18,312 bases of DNA from positions 1 through 18,312 of the forward strand of contig JAIPBB010000078.1 of assembly GCA_021739805.1 (NCBI GenBank), written 5' to 3'. Shown piece after piece: positions 1 through 6,659 of this stretch. This stretch comes from Saprospiraceae bacterium. Its GTDB lineage: Bacteria > Bacteroidota > Bacteroidia > Bacteroidales > JAIPBB01. The position numbers and the translations under genes are program-made. The notes under the pieces were generated by a model. The model saw only the letters and a list, made by a program, of their open reading frames with translations, did not search any database and had not been told where the DNA came from. The stretch's first letter is position 1; every line of letters starts with the position of its first letter.

Positions 1-133
1 GCTGTTTTACCAGTGGCGTTTTGGTTTTTATTAATTTTACGCTTAGATTTGTATAACAAGAGCCGTATGACGGGAGACTGTCAAGTACGGTTCTGTGAGA
101 AGCTTGGGGTGAAACTCCCCTTGCTTACTCGAC
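1..133 (+). mobile_element. Group II intron, 3' end (domains V and VI), truncated by window edge
   Basis: Positions 60-93 fold as a canonical 34-nt group II domain V. The lower stem pairs 60-68 with 85-93 and carries the catalytic AGC triad at 61-63. A two-base AA bulge sits at 83-84, and the upper stem 69-73/78-82 is closed by a GAGA (GNRA) tetraloop. Domain VI follows: GAG 97-99 pairs with CTC 128-130, AAGC 100-103 with GCTT 123-126, and GGGG 106-109 with CCCC 117-120. A127 is left bulged as the branch-point adenosine, seven bases from a 3' end at AC (132-133). The 3' exon would start at 134. Nothing recognisable as the reverse transcriptase/maturase is visible in bases 1-59, so it must lie to the left or be absent. 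These sequence features are typical of bacterial group II retroelements. Confidence 0.9.
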
Positions 134-174
134 TTGCCACCGTAAAAACCAGCACATTTAATAATTCAGCTAAA

Positions 175-206
175 TTTGTAGTTATTGAATAAAACTTCTT
201 ACTTTG
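175..206 (+). promoter_or_regulatory. Possible Bacteroidota promoter for mntP
   Basis: TTTG at 175-178 lies 20 bp before TTACTTTG (199-206), one mismatch from the -7 consensus TAnnTTTG. Spacing fits the -33/-7 pair of the Bacteroidota housekeeping sigma factor. It lies downstream of the intron 3' end, so mntP would be transcribed independently of the intron, with an untranslated leader of roughly 45 nt. Confidence 0.4.
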
Positions 207-259
207 CTAAACAATTAGTGTTTCAAAGAAATATTTTAGAATAAAGCAAAAAACACCAA

Positions 260-820
260 ATGGACATTCTCTCCATAATTCTTATCGCAATTGGTTTATC
301 AATGGATTCATTTGCAGTTTCCATCACAAATGGTTTATGCATCAAAGAATTAAATCTTAAGCGGATATTAACAATTTGTTTTTTCCTGGCAATTTTTCAG
401 GCAGTGATGCCGGTTATTGGATGGTTTGCAGGAATAGGAGTCGAAAAGTATATTAAAGAAATTGACCATTGGGTTGCATTCATTTTGTTGTCACTTATTG
501 GAGCAAAAATGATTTATGATGGAGCTAAGAAAAATGCTGAATCAAAAGATATTGAACTGAAAATATTAACATTAATTGGGCAATCATTCGCAACTAGTAT
601 TGATGCTTTTGCTGTTGGAATTAGTTTTGCAATCCTTGATATTTCCATTGTAACTCCCGTTTTGATTATTGGCATAATCACATTTGGTTTTTCATTGCTT
701 GGTTTGTATTTGGGAAAGTGCTTTGGAAAACGAATTGGAAAATCCGTTGAGATTTTTGGCGGAATAGTTTTAATTGGGATAGGAATCAAAATCCTGATTG
801 AACATTTATATTTTCAGTAA
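260..820 (+). CDS. mntP: Putative manganese efflux pump MntP
   Basis: The 186-residue, almost entirely hydrophobic protein matches the MntP (DUF204) family in length and pattern, with about six membrane segments in two inverted-repeat halves. Each half starts with the family signature: GLSMDSFAVSI at 12-22 with Asp16, and ATSIDAFAVGISFA at 111-124 with Asp115. These two intramembrane aspartates are the conserved acidic residues of the family and are thought to handle Mn2+. GWFAG (54-58) and GAKMIYDG (81-88) are also family-like. MntP exports excess manganese through the inner membrane. In many bacteria it is controlled by a manganese (yybP-ykoY) riboswitch or MntR, but I could not identify either in the 126-bp leader region. 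It stands alone: the group II intron end lies upstream and the next gene starts 191 bp downstream. Confidence 0.9.
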   Translation: MDILSIILIAIGLSMDSFAVSITNGLCIKELNLKRILTICFFLAIFQAVMPVIGWFAGIGVEKYIKEIDHWVAFILLSLIGAKMIYDGAKKNAESKDIELKILTLIGQSFATSIDAFAVGISFAILDISIVTPVLIIGIITFGFSLLGLYLGKCFGKRIGKSVEIFGGIVLIGIGIKILIEHLYFQ

Positions 821-929
821 ATAAAATTGAATTACATCTATAAACCTCGATTTCATCTTCCTAATATCCATAAATCACCGAAACAAATTAGAAAATAGCG
901 AATTATATTTAACATTTGAGATTAAGGAA

Positions 930-961
930 TTTGTTATTTCAAATAAAAATTAGTTAATTTG
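930..961 (+). promoter_or_regulatory. Possible Bacteroidota promoter for the RRM gene
   Basis: TTTG at 930-933, 20 bp, then TTAATTTG at 954-961. This is one mismatch from TAnnTTTG, at the same position as in the mntP promoter and with the same 20-bp spacer. Transcription would begin about 45 nt upstream of the ATG at 1012. Confidence 0.4.
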
Positions 962-1011
962 TATATTATCGTTATCGGAAAGGATAATTATTTCTAATTT
1001 ATAATTCGTTT

Positions 1012-1272
1012 ATGAACATTTTTATAGCAAAATTAAACTACGACACAAAGGAAGAAAGCTTAAAAGGTATTTTTGAACCTTTCGGTGAAGTTAGCTCGGT
1101 GAAAATTATTATGGACAAATATTCAGGACGCTCAAAAGGTTATGGATTTGTCGAAATGCCCGATGATGTAGCTGCCCAGGAAGCTATAGACAAACTTAAT
1201 GAGACTGAACTTGATGGCAGACCAATTGTTGTGAAACAGGCAAAACCAAAAGAAGATAATAGAAGCTTTTAA
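1012..1272 (+). CDS. Single-RRM RNA-binding protein
   Basis: This 86-residue protein is one RNA recognition motif and little else. RNP2 is at the N-terminus (NIFIAKLNY, 2-10) and RNP1 is KGYGFVEM at about 42-49, with the expected aromatic residues for stacking on RNA bases. The strand pattern ends with DGRPIVVKQA, followed by a short charged tail of Lys, Glu, Asp and Arg. Stand-alone RRM proteins of 80-100 residues are common in Bacteroidota and cyanobacteria, where they are glycine-poor or have short tails and are often induced by cold or other stress. A role in mRNA binding or stability is inferred from the fold; the RNA target is unknown. The start is set by the RNP2 strand, which begins at residue 3. 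The gene has its own promoter-like sequence and is followed by a terminator-like hairpin, so it looks monocistronic. Confidence 0.93.
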   Translation: MNIFIAKLNYDTKEESLKGIFEPFGEVSSVKIIMDKYSGRSKGYGFVEMPDDVAAQEAIDKLNETELDGRPIVVKQAKPKEDNRSF

Positions 1273-1327
1273 ACAATAGGTAATTCTTTTAGTAATTATT
1301 ATTGATGATTTTTTGGAGTTTATTATT

Positions 1328-1366
1328 AAATGGTTTCAAATTATATTATTGTTGGAAACCGTTTTT
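1328..1366 (+). terminator. Intrinsic terminator after the RRM gene
   Basis: A 10-bp stem forms between 1328-1337 (AAATGGTTTC) and 1355-1364 (GAAACCGTTT, one T-G pair), with a 17-nt AT-rich loop and T-tract 1362-1366 at its end. It lies 55 bp past the stop codon, between two convergent genes. Confidence 0.5.
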
Positions 1367-1400
1367 AATCAGAGTTTTGGCAAGATTAAATGTAATTTTA

Positions 1401-1460
1401 ATGTCAGATGTCAGGTGTCAAATGTGATAAACTCGCAACTCGTAACTCGCAACTCGTAAC
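1401..1460. repeat. Two short heptanucleotide tandem repeats
   Basis: 1401-1428 consists of four 7-bp units around ATGTCAG (two exact, two diverged). 1430-1457 consists of four 7-bp units AACTCGY that alternate strictly between C and T at the last base. They sit in the gap between the convergent RRM and hldD genes. Confidence 0.8.
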
Positions 1461-1500
1461 CCACAATAACATCTCAATAAAATCCATTGAAAACAACCGT

Positions 1501-2466
1501 TTAATAATATTCCCCGTTTTTCAAATAATTTTCAACATAATCTGTTATTCCTTTTTCAAGTGTGTAGAAAGGTGTTTCATAGCCAATTGAGAGAAGTTTA
1601 TCCATTTTAGCTTCCGTGAAATATTGATATTTTTCCCTTATATCTTCAGGTGTGTCGATAAAATAAATATTTTCAGGCTGTCCGGCGGCTTTGAAAGTAG
1701 CTTTCACCAGGTCAAGAAAGGTTCTGGCTTTTCCTGTTCCCAAATTATAAATTCCTGAATCCTTTTTATGTTGCATTAAAAAATACATCACATTCACAAC
1801 ATCTTTCACATAAACAAAATCTCGTAATTGTTCTCCGTCTTTAAATTCAGCTTTGTGGGAGCGAAACAATTTCACTTTGCCTGAGTCTTTAATCTGATTA
1901 AATGCATGAAAAATCACTGAAGCCATACGTCCTTTGTGAAATTCATTTGGTCCATAAACATTAAAGAATTTTAAGCCAGCCCAGAAAGGTGGTTGATTTG
2001 CTTGTTTTAAAACCCATTTGTCAAATTCATTTTTCGACTCTCCATAAGGATTAAGTGGTTTTAAATCAGGAATTATTTCATGATTATCTTCATATCCAAA
2101 TTCACCCATTCCATAAGTTGCTGCTGAGGATGCATAAATCATTGGAATGTTGAATTCAATACAATTATTCCAAATTTCTTTACTGTAGTTGAGATTTAGT
2201 TCATTAAAAACACTTATGTCAAATTCTGCTGTATCGGTTCTGGCTCCAATGTGAAAAATAAATTCAATATCAGAGTGATTTTCCTGCAACCAATCAAAAA
2301 ATTGTTTTCTATCAATTTTTTCAATGTAAGATTTATCTTCCAGGTTTTTGTTCTTATCGAGATTCTCAAAATTATCAACGAGAATCAAATCATTGTGAGC
2401 ATTATGGTTTAAATTACTTACTAAACAACTTCCAATAAATCCTGCGGCACCAGTGACAACTATCAT
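1501..2466 (-). CDS. hldD: ADP-L-glycero-D-manno-heptose 6-epimerase
   Basis: HldD is an NADP-dependent extended short-chain dehydrogenase. It converts ADP-D-glycero-D-manno-heptose to the L,D form, the activated heptose for the inner core of lipopolysaccharide. The 321-residue length is normal. The Rossmann motif GAAGFIG is at 6-12. HIGARTDT (72-79) and YASSAATYG (111-119) match the family, and the catalytic Tyr and Lys are Y141 and K145 (YGESK). FNVYGPNEFHKGRMAS (168-183) is diagnostic of HldD and places a second conserved lysine at K178, as in the E. coli enzyme. RDFVYVKDV (215-223) and YNLGTGKARTF (240-250) also fit. It stands alone on this strand, divergent from the S8 protease gene and convergent with the RRM gene. 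Other heptose genes (gmhA, hldE) are not in the window. Confidence 0.96.
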   Translation of the reverse strand: MIVVTGAAGFIGSCLVSNLNHNAHNDLILVDNFENLDKNKNLEDKSYIEKIDRKQFFDWLQENHSDIEFIFHIGARTDTAEFDISVFNELNLNYSKEIWNNCIEFNIPMIYASSAATYGMGEFGYEDNHEIIPDLKPLNPYGESKNEFDKWVLKQANQPPFWAGLKFFNVYGPNEFHKGRMASVIFHAFNQIKDSGKVKLFRSHKAEFKDGEQLRDFVYVKDVVNVMYFLMQHKKDSGIYNLGTGKARTFLDLVKATFKAAGQPENIYFIDTPEDIREKYQYFTEAKMDKLLSIGYETPFYTLEKGITDYVENYLKNGEYY

Positions 2467-2486
2467 TTTAAATGTTTTAATTTCTG

Positions 2487-2516
2487 CAAAATTAAGACAT
2501 GAATCGAGAAATCAAA
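2487..2516 (-). promoter_or_regulatory. Promoter for hldD
   Basis: Reading the minus strand, TTTG (2516-2513) is followed after 18 bp by TAATTTTG (2494-2487), an exact match to TAnnTTTG. The spacer is one base shorter than the usual 19-21. It lies about 21 bp before the hldD start codon. Confidence 0.5.
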
Positions 2517-2567
2517 ATAAAATTTAGCCACTTATTTTTGATAATAGTGTCTATTCTAAAAAAGAAT

Positions 2568-2575
2568 TATCTTTG
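2568..2575 (+). promoter_or_regulatory. -7 promoter element for the S8 protease gene
   Basis: TATCTTTG is an exact match to the Bacteroidota -7 element TAnnTTTG, 26 bp before the ATG. I see no good TTTG at -33; the nearest one (2537-2540) is too far away, so the call rests on the -7 box alone. Confidence 0.45.
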
Positions 2576-2600
2576 CACCGCACTTTAACCTTTACAATTA

Positions 2601-4238
2601 ATGAATCTTAAATATTTATTTTTTACCATAATCATCTGTTCTTCCTTTATATTTGGTTATTCCCAAACAATTAATCCGGACTTTCACGATGGGAAAGTTT
2701 TTTTTAAACTTAATGATAACGTACCTAATCTCACAGTAAATGAAGAAGCTGTTGTTGAATTTAATGAGCGGCTTTTTTTCTATAATGCTTTAAGAGAGTT
2801 TAATATTACCAAAATTTACCGACCATTTGATTTTAATAACGACCCTAAGCTATTAAGAACTTATAAAATAGAGTTCAGTGATTTTGAAAATATTGATTTA
2901 TTGGTGGAAAAACTATCTCAAATTGCAGAATTTGAGTATATTGAGAAAGTTCCACTTGATAGAATTGAATTTGTTCCAAATGATACTTTATATAATACGA
3001 CTGCTCTTAACGGTAATTGGAATTGGCATCTCGATAAAATTAATGCGGAATTAGCATGGGATATTTCAAAGGGTTCAAGTTCGATAAAAGTTGCTGTTGT
3101 TGATAATGCTATTTGGATAGACCATCCTGATTTAGTTGGGAAAATCGTAGCGACAAAAGATGTAGCAAATTATGATTCTGATCCGAATCCACCTGCTGTT
3201 ACAGCTAATGCTGAAAAGTTTGAATGGTCGCATGGAACACATTGTGCAGGATTGGTAGGAGCAAAATCTGATAATAATATTGGGATTGCTTCGATTGGTT
3301 ATAATGTCAGTATAATGGCGATAAAAGCGACAAAAAATAGTGGAGACCCTGAAATCACAACACATAGCATGGAAGGTGTTCAATGGGCAGTTGATAATGG
3401 TGCTGATGTTATCAGTTTATCATTAGGAAGTTCTCAATATTCGGCAACTTATGATAATTACTATACATCAATTGTGAATGCCGGAGTTGTGGTTGTTGCT
3501 TCTGCCGGAAACGAAGGAATTGGTGATATTAGATATCCTGCAGGATATAATAAAGTTATTGCTGTTGGTTCAACAAATTTTGATGATAAGCGTTCATCTT
3601 TCTCTCAATATGGTTACTGGCTTGATGTTTCAGCTCCTGGAGGATATTATCCAAATGAAAGTACACCTGCCAGAAGAGCTGTAATAAGTACTACTTTTAG
3701 TGATGCTATTTATGCTTACGGTATTCCTGTTTTCAGGTATCAAAAGTATGATCTGATGCAAGGAACTTCAATGTCCTGTCCAATAGTTGCAGGTTTATGT
3801 GGTTTGATTTTATCTGCTAATCCTACTCTAAATGCCTATGGAGTTAAAAATTGCCTTAAATGGGGCTGCGATAATATTGATTCGAAAAATTCAAGTACAT
3901 ATGCAGGGAAGATGGGAGCCGGCAGAATAAATGCACTTGCTTCATTGCAGTGTGCATCTTATGTTGGAATTGAAGAAGCAGATATTAAAAATGATTTTAT
4001 AGTTTATCCCAATCCTGCAAACATAGAATTCACTATTAAATCAGACAATCTAAATTCATTCAAAAAAATTGAAATTTACAATTCATTAGGAGTTTTAGTT
4101 AAAGTAATTGAAATAGCAAAATCAAATAGCAGCAAGTTAAATGTTAATGTTTTTGATATTCCTAATGGTGTTTATTTTATATCAATGAAATCTCCTGACT
4201 TGGTTGTTACCCATAAATTATTAATTAATAGGGACTAA
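2601..4238 (+). CDS. Secreted subtilisin-like serine protease (S8) with T9SS sorting domain
   Basis: The 545-residue preproprotein begins with a signal peptide (about 1-21, ending GYSQ). A prosegment follows to about residue 135, including an inhibitor I9-like stretch near 85-125. The catalytic S8 domain spans about 140-452. The triad is visible: Asp168 (VAVVDNAI), His211 in HGTHCAG and Ser390 in GTSMSCPIVAG, with the oxyanion-hole Asn304 in SAGNEG. The sequence after the Asp is NA rather than the usual TG or SG. A T9SS type A C-terminal domain runs from about 465 to the end (YPNPAN at 469-474, then the beta strands ending KLLINRD). This signal directs passage through the outer membrane and surface attachment or release. 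The likely role is extracellular protein breakdown; the substrate is unknown. A second secreted protease gene lies 366 bp downstream. Confidence 0.93.
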   Translation: MNLKYLFFTIIICSSFIFGYSQTINPDFHDGKVFFKLNDNVPNLTVNEEAVVEFNERLFFYNALREFNITKIYRPFDFNNDPKLLRTYKIEFSDFENIDLLVEKLSQIAEFEYIEKVPLDRIEFVPNDTLYNTTALNGNWNWHLDKINAELAWDISKGSSSIKVAVVDNAIWIDHPDLVGKIVATKDVANYDSDPNPPAVTANAEKFEWSHGTHCAGLVGAKSDNNIGIASIGYNVSIMAIKATKNSGDPEITTHSMEGVQWAVDNGADVISLSLGSSQYSATYDNYYTSIVNAGVVVVASAGNEGIGDIRYPAGYNKVIAVGSTNFDDKRSSFSQYGYWLDVSAPGGYYPNESTPARRAVISTTFSDAIYAYGIPVFRYQKYDLMQGTSMSCPIVAGLCGLILSANPTLNAYGVKNCLKWGCDNIDSKNSSTYAGKMGAGRINALASLQCASYVGIEEADIKNDFIVYPNPANIEFTIKSDNLNSFKKIEIYNSLGVLVKVIEIAKSNSSKLNVNVFDIPNGVYFISMKSPDLVVTHKLLINRD

Positions 4239-4604
4239 TAAATTAAGTAAAAATTGATTGTTTGTTGTGAATGTATTAATTTTGGAGATAATTAAAATGT
4301 ATGAATGCTAATAGAATGGAAATCACAAATATCAAAAAAATAAATATCAAATAATTTTCAATTTATCAATAATCAATTTTCAAAACAATTTATATTATTA
4401 AACCGAAATTAAATATTATTCCAGATGTCTGGACAATTAATATAATTAATATTAAAGTATTGTATTTTCTTAGCAATGCGTTGTTTGAATTTTTCAACAT
4501 TGGAGTTTGAGTTTTATTTGTTTTTTGTTATTTGATGTTTATTGAATATTAAAATATTTCTACTTTGATTAAAATATTAGTAGAATCGTAAAATTGACTA
4601 TTAA
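4239..4604. other. Gene-free gap between the two protease genes
   Basis: This very AT-rich gap of 366 bp holds an inverted-arm repeat element (4324-4545) with a GC-richer dyad at its centre. I see no coding sequence, RNA gene or convincing terminator. TACTTTG at 4561-4567 resembles a -7 box with a one-base spacer and could promote the M43 gene, but it lacks a well-placed -33 element. Confidence 0.6.
4324..4545. repeat. Interspersed repeat with inverted CAAATAT-type arms, copy 1
   Basis: The left arm (4324-4392) is a chain of words of about 7 bp such as CAAATAT and CAAATAA. The right arm (4481-4545) is rich in their reverse complements (ATTTGTT, TTATTTGATG). The left arm aligns along about 60 bp with 9700-9758, and the right arm with 9815-9870, so the two sites look like copies of one element. 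The AT-rich core of about 90 bp contains the dyad TCCAGA-TG-TCTGGA (4420-4433). Confidence 0.55.
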
Positions 4605-5861
4605 ATGAAGAAAATTATAATTATAATCAACCTGATATTTGTTTTTGTTTCAGTTTATTCCCAGGAACATCATAATCATAAAAGATGTGGAACGGTTGAG
4701 CATTTGGAAGTTTTAAAACAAAAAGACCCTGAGCTTGAATCAAGAATGAAATTGATTGAAGCCCAAACCCAGGAATGGATAAAAAATAATCAGGATCAGA
4801 TAAATTCAACTAAAGCTGTAATTACTATACCGGTTGTGGTTCATGTAGTTTATAGAACAACAGCCGAAAATATTTCTGATGCACAGGTTTTTTCTCAGAT
4901 TGATGTTTTAAATGAGGATTATAGAAGAACTAATTCAGATGCATCAAGCACTCCGACACTTTTTAAACCAGTTGCAGCCGACGTTGAAATTGAGTTTTGC
5001 ATGGCACAACAAACACCGCAAGGCACATGGTTTAATGGAATTACCCGAACTCAAACAACAGTTTCTGAATTTTATCAATCTAGTGATAATGTGAAGTTTA
5101 GTTCACAAGGGGGACATGATGCCTGGGATAAGAATAAATATTTGAATATTTGGGTTTGTAATCTTGAAGGCGGATTGCTGGGATATGCTCAAATGCCCGG
5201 AGGAGCTCCAATAACAGATGGAGTAGTGATATTGTATTCTGCATTTGGTAGAGTAGGAGCTGTTCAAGCTCCTTATAATAAAGGACGTTCAGCGACTCAT
5301 GAAGTTGGACATTGGCTGAATTTATATCATGTTTGGGGAGATGATGGAGGAGCATGTTGGGGAAGTGATAATGTTAATGATACTCCTAATCAAGCTGACG
5401 AAAATTATGGTTGTCCGTCATTTCCGCAATCTTCATGTAGCAACACCAGCGATATGTTCATGAATTATATGGACTATACTGACGATGCTTGTATGAATAT
5501 ATTCACACAAGGTCAGAAAGAAAGAATGTTAGCAACTATGAATGGGGCAAGAATATATTTAAAAACTTCGCCAGCCTGTAATATACTTGGTGTTGATGAG
5601 GTTGCCATGATAAATGAAGTATCGGTATTTCCAAACCCGACTTCTAGCGGAATAATAAATCTTAAAGTTCGATTATCGAAAAATGATAAAATGTTAATTT
5701 CAGTTTTTAATGTTTTAGGTGAAAATATTTATAACAGAACTGAGAATAATATTTCAGAATTCTCCTCTGAAATAGATTTGTCAAAATTCAATTCGGGGAT
5801 TTATATTGTTAAAGTGACTACCAGCAGTCAAACAATAAGTCGAAAAATTTCTATTATATAA
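4605..5861 (+). CDS. Secreted pappalysin-type metalloprotease (M43) with T9SS sorting domain
   Basis: The 418-residue protein has a signal peptide (1-19, YSQ) and a short propeptide. RCGT at 27-30 may supply a cysteine switch, as in the related ulilysin zymogen. The catalytic domain spans about 75-325. The zinc motif is HEVGHWLNLYH: His232, Glu233, His236 and His242. Asn239 stands where the classical metzincin motif has Gly, a variant I know from bacterial M43 members. The Met-turn is NYMDY with Met289. Cysteines 251, 270, 278 and 296 match the paired cysteines typical of the family. A T9SS type A domain starts near VFPNPT (341-346) and ends SRKISII. The enzyme would act outside the cell or on its surface. 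Two exported proteases of different classes in tandem suggest a protein-degrading lifestyle, though separate promoters are possible across the 366-bp gap. Confidence 0.93.
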   Translation: MKKIIIIINLIFVFVSVYSQEHHNHKRCGTVEHLEVLKQKDPELESRMKLIEAQTQEWIKNNQDQINSTKAVITIPVVVHVVYRTTAENISDAQVFSQIDVLNEDYRRTNSDASSTPTLFKPVAADVEIEFCMAQQTPQGTWFNGITRTQTTVSEFYQSSDNVKFSSQGGHDAWDKNKYLNIWVCNLEGGLLGYAQMPGGAPITDGVVILYSAFGRVGAVQAPYNKGRSATHEVGHWLNLYHVWGDDGGACWGSDNVNDTPNQADENYGCPSFPQSSCSNTSDMFMNYMDYTDDACMNIFTQGQKERMLATMNGARIYLKTSPACNILGVDEVAMINEVSVFPNPTSSGIINLKVRLSKNDKMLISVFNVLGENIYNRTENNISEFSSEIDLSKFNSGIYIVKVTTSSQTISRKISII

Positions 5862-5890
5862 AAAACCCACATTAAAATGAAGGTTTTATT
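5862..5890. terminator. Bidirectional terminator between convergent genes
   Basis: AAAACC (5862-5867) pairs with GGTTTT (5882-5887), and an inner CATT/AATG pairing is possible. Read on plus it continues into T-rich sequence (5884-5903); read on minus it gives GGG plus a run of T. It starts right after the M43 stop codon and faces the TerB-like gene on the other strand. Confidence 0.55.
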
Positions 5891-5911
5891 ATGCTATTTT
5901 TTTAATAATTT

Positions 5912-6316
5912 TTAATAGTCTTTTGTAGCTTCAATCAACTGGTTTTTAACTCTTTTGATTTCGTATTCGTCGATTTCAAATTTACTTCTCACTTTGTTGT
6001 AAAGAAATTCTTCATTATCGTGAAGGTATCCATCGGCAAACATAATTAAGTCCATCCATGCTAAAGCTCTGACTCTTTCCGAATGGCGTGCAATTACCAG
6101 TGCGAAAAGAATTTTCTTAAGCTGATCTTCTTCTCTTCCTAAGTCAGCACTTAGAAATTCGTTTAATTCTTCATCGCTAATAGATTCATATTTTTTCATT
6201 TTTTGCATCATTAGCCATTCCGGATCCTGGTGGTTTGTTGACCTATCGCCATCAGCACCTGCCATTAACCAATAAAAATATAGTAATCCAAATTTGTAAT
6301 TTATTTTATCACCCAT
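5912..6316 (-). CDS. TerB-like helical protein
   Basis: This 134-residue, highly charged and mostly helical protein has no signal peptide or membrane segment and is probably cytoplasmic. It shows the duplicated acidic pattern of TerB-like domains: AGADGD at 19-24 and FADGYLHDNEEFL at 93-105, each an ADG turn, the second followed by a pair of acidic residues. A second half with regular Leu/Ile/Lys spacing ends in KFEIDEYEIKRVKN. TerB proteins are associated with tellurite resistance and stress and bind divalent metal through these acidic turns. No other ter genes are nearby, so a tellurite role cannot be claimed. The gene is convergent with the M43 protease gene and separated from the upstream ompA-like gene by a repeat-filled gap, so it probably has its own promoter. 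I saw only a weak match (TACTTTTC near 6350-6343, minus strand). Confidence 0.65.
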   Translation of the reverse strand: MGDKINYKFGLLYFYWLMAGADGDRSTNHQDPEWLMMQKMKKYESISDEELNEFLSADLGREEDQLKKILFALVIARHSERVRALAWMDLIMFADGYLHDNEEFLYNKVRSKFEIDEYEIKRVKNQLIEATKDY

Positions 6317-6543
6317 GATTATTTATTTTAAATCCTAAATACGAAAAGTATAAAATTTTGTTTAAAAATAGTAAATTTCAATTAAACAGAAAAAATCAAG
6401 GCATTTTTTTTTCAAAATAGACAAAACAATGAAAAAATGATGTCAAATTTGCTGTGATTAAAAACATGATGCAGGATGCAAGAATAGATAATCAGTAAAC
6501 CTACGGACTTGTGATTTTATGAATCCGTCTGGACTTCGCTTGT

Positions 6544-6571
6544 CGGTGTTCGGTAATCGGTATTCAGTAAA
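6544..6571. repeat. Heptanucleotide tandem repeat
   Basis: Four consecutive 7-bp units: CGGTGTT, CGGTAAT, CGGTATT, CAGTAAA. A separate pair of heptamers (GATGCAG, GATGCAA) lies at 6468-6481. Confidence 0.7.
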
Positions 6572-6580
6572 TGAAACCAA

Positions 6581-6641
6581 AAACCCTTGCACTGAGCAGC
6601 CTGCCCTGAGCGAAGCCGAAGGGAAGTCGAAGTGTGAAACC
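6581..6641. repeat. GAGCGAAG-type palindromic repeat with a second copy nested inside
   Basis: Bases 6581-6597 plus 6623-6641 match, end to end, the unit found at 8447-8515. Between them, 6598-6622 is a 25-bp insertion that itself contains most of a related repeat (CCCTGAGCGAAGCCGAAGGG at 6604-6623). The ends CCCT/AGGG here replace CACT/AGTG of the host copy, so the terminal pairing is kept. Confidence 0.75.
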
Positions 6642-6659
6642 AGAAAAATTGTCATTTCG

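Larger units (their letters stand above)
6317..6659. other. Repeat-filled gap between the TerB-like and OmpA-family genes
   Basis: There is no coding sequence here. The left part is plain AT-rich DNA. From 6468 on it is a patchwork: two 7-bp units GATGCAG/GATGCAA (6468-6481), four 7-bp units of the CGGTNNT type (6544-6571), and a GAGCGAAG-type palindromic repeat (6581-6641) that runs to within 20 bp of the OmpA stop codon. Confidence 0.7.

Noticed and set aside
1..192. An open frame running through the group II intron end to a TAA at 190-192
   Set aside because: It translates the structured domain V and VI RNA and crosses the splice site; the RNA explains the sequence, and the upstream part shows no maturase motif.
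134..259. Manganese riboswitch (yybP-ykoY) upstream of mntP
   Set aside because: The leader is short and I could not find the conserved two-arm core of this riboswitch.
821..929. Terminator after mntP
   Set aside because: I found only weak AT-rich complementarity without a stable stem or T-tract.
1408..1590. 60-codon plus-strand open frame
   Set aside because: It starts in heptamer repeats and runs antisense into the hldD 3' end, with no recognisable protein features.
5912..6316. Tellurite resistance locus
   Set aside because: Only a TerB-like single protein is present; no terA, terC, terD or terZ neighbours are seen.
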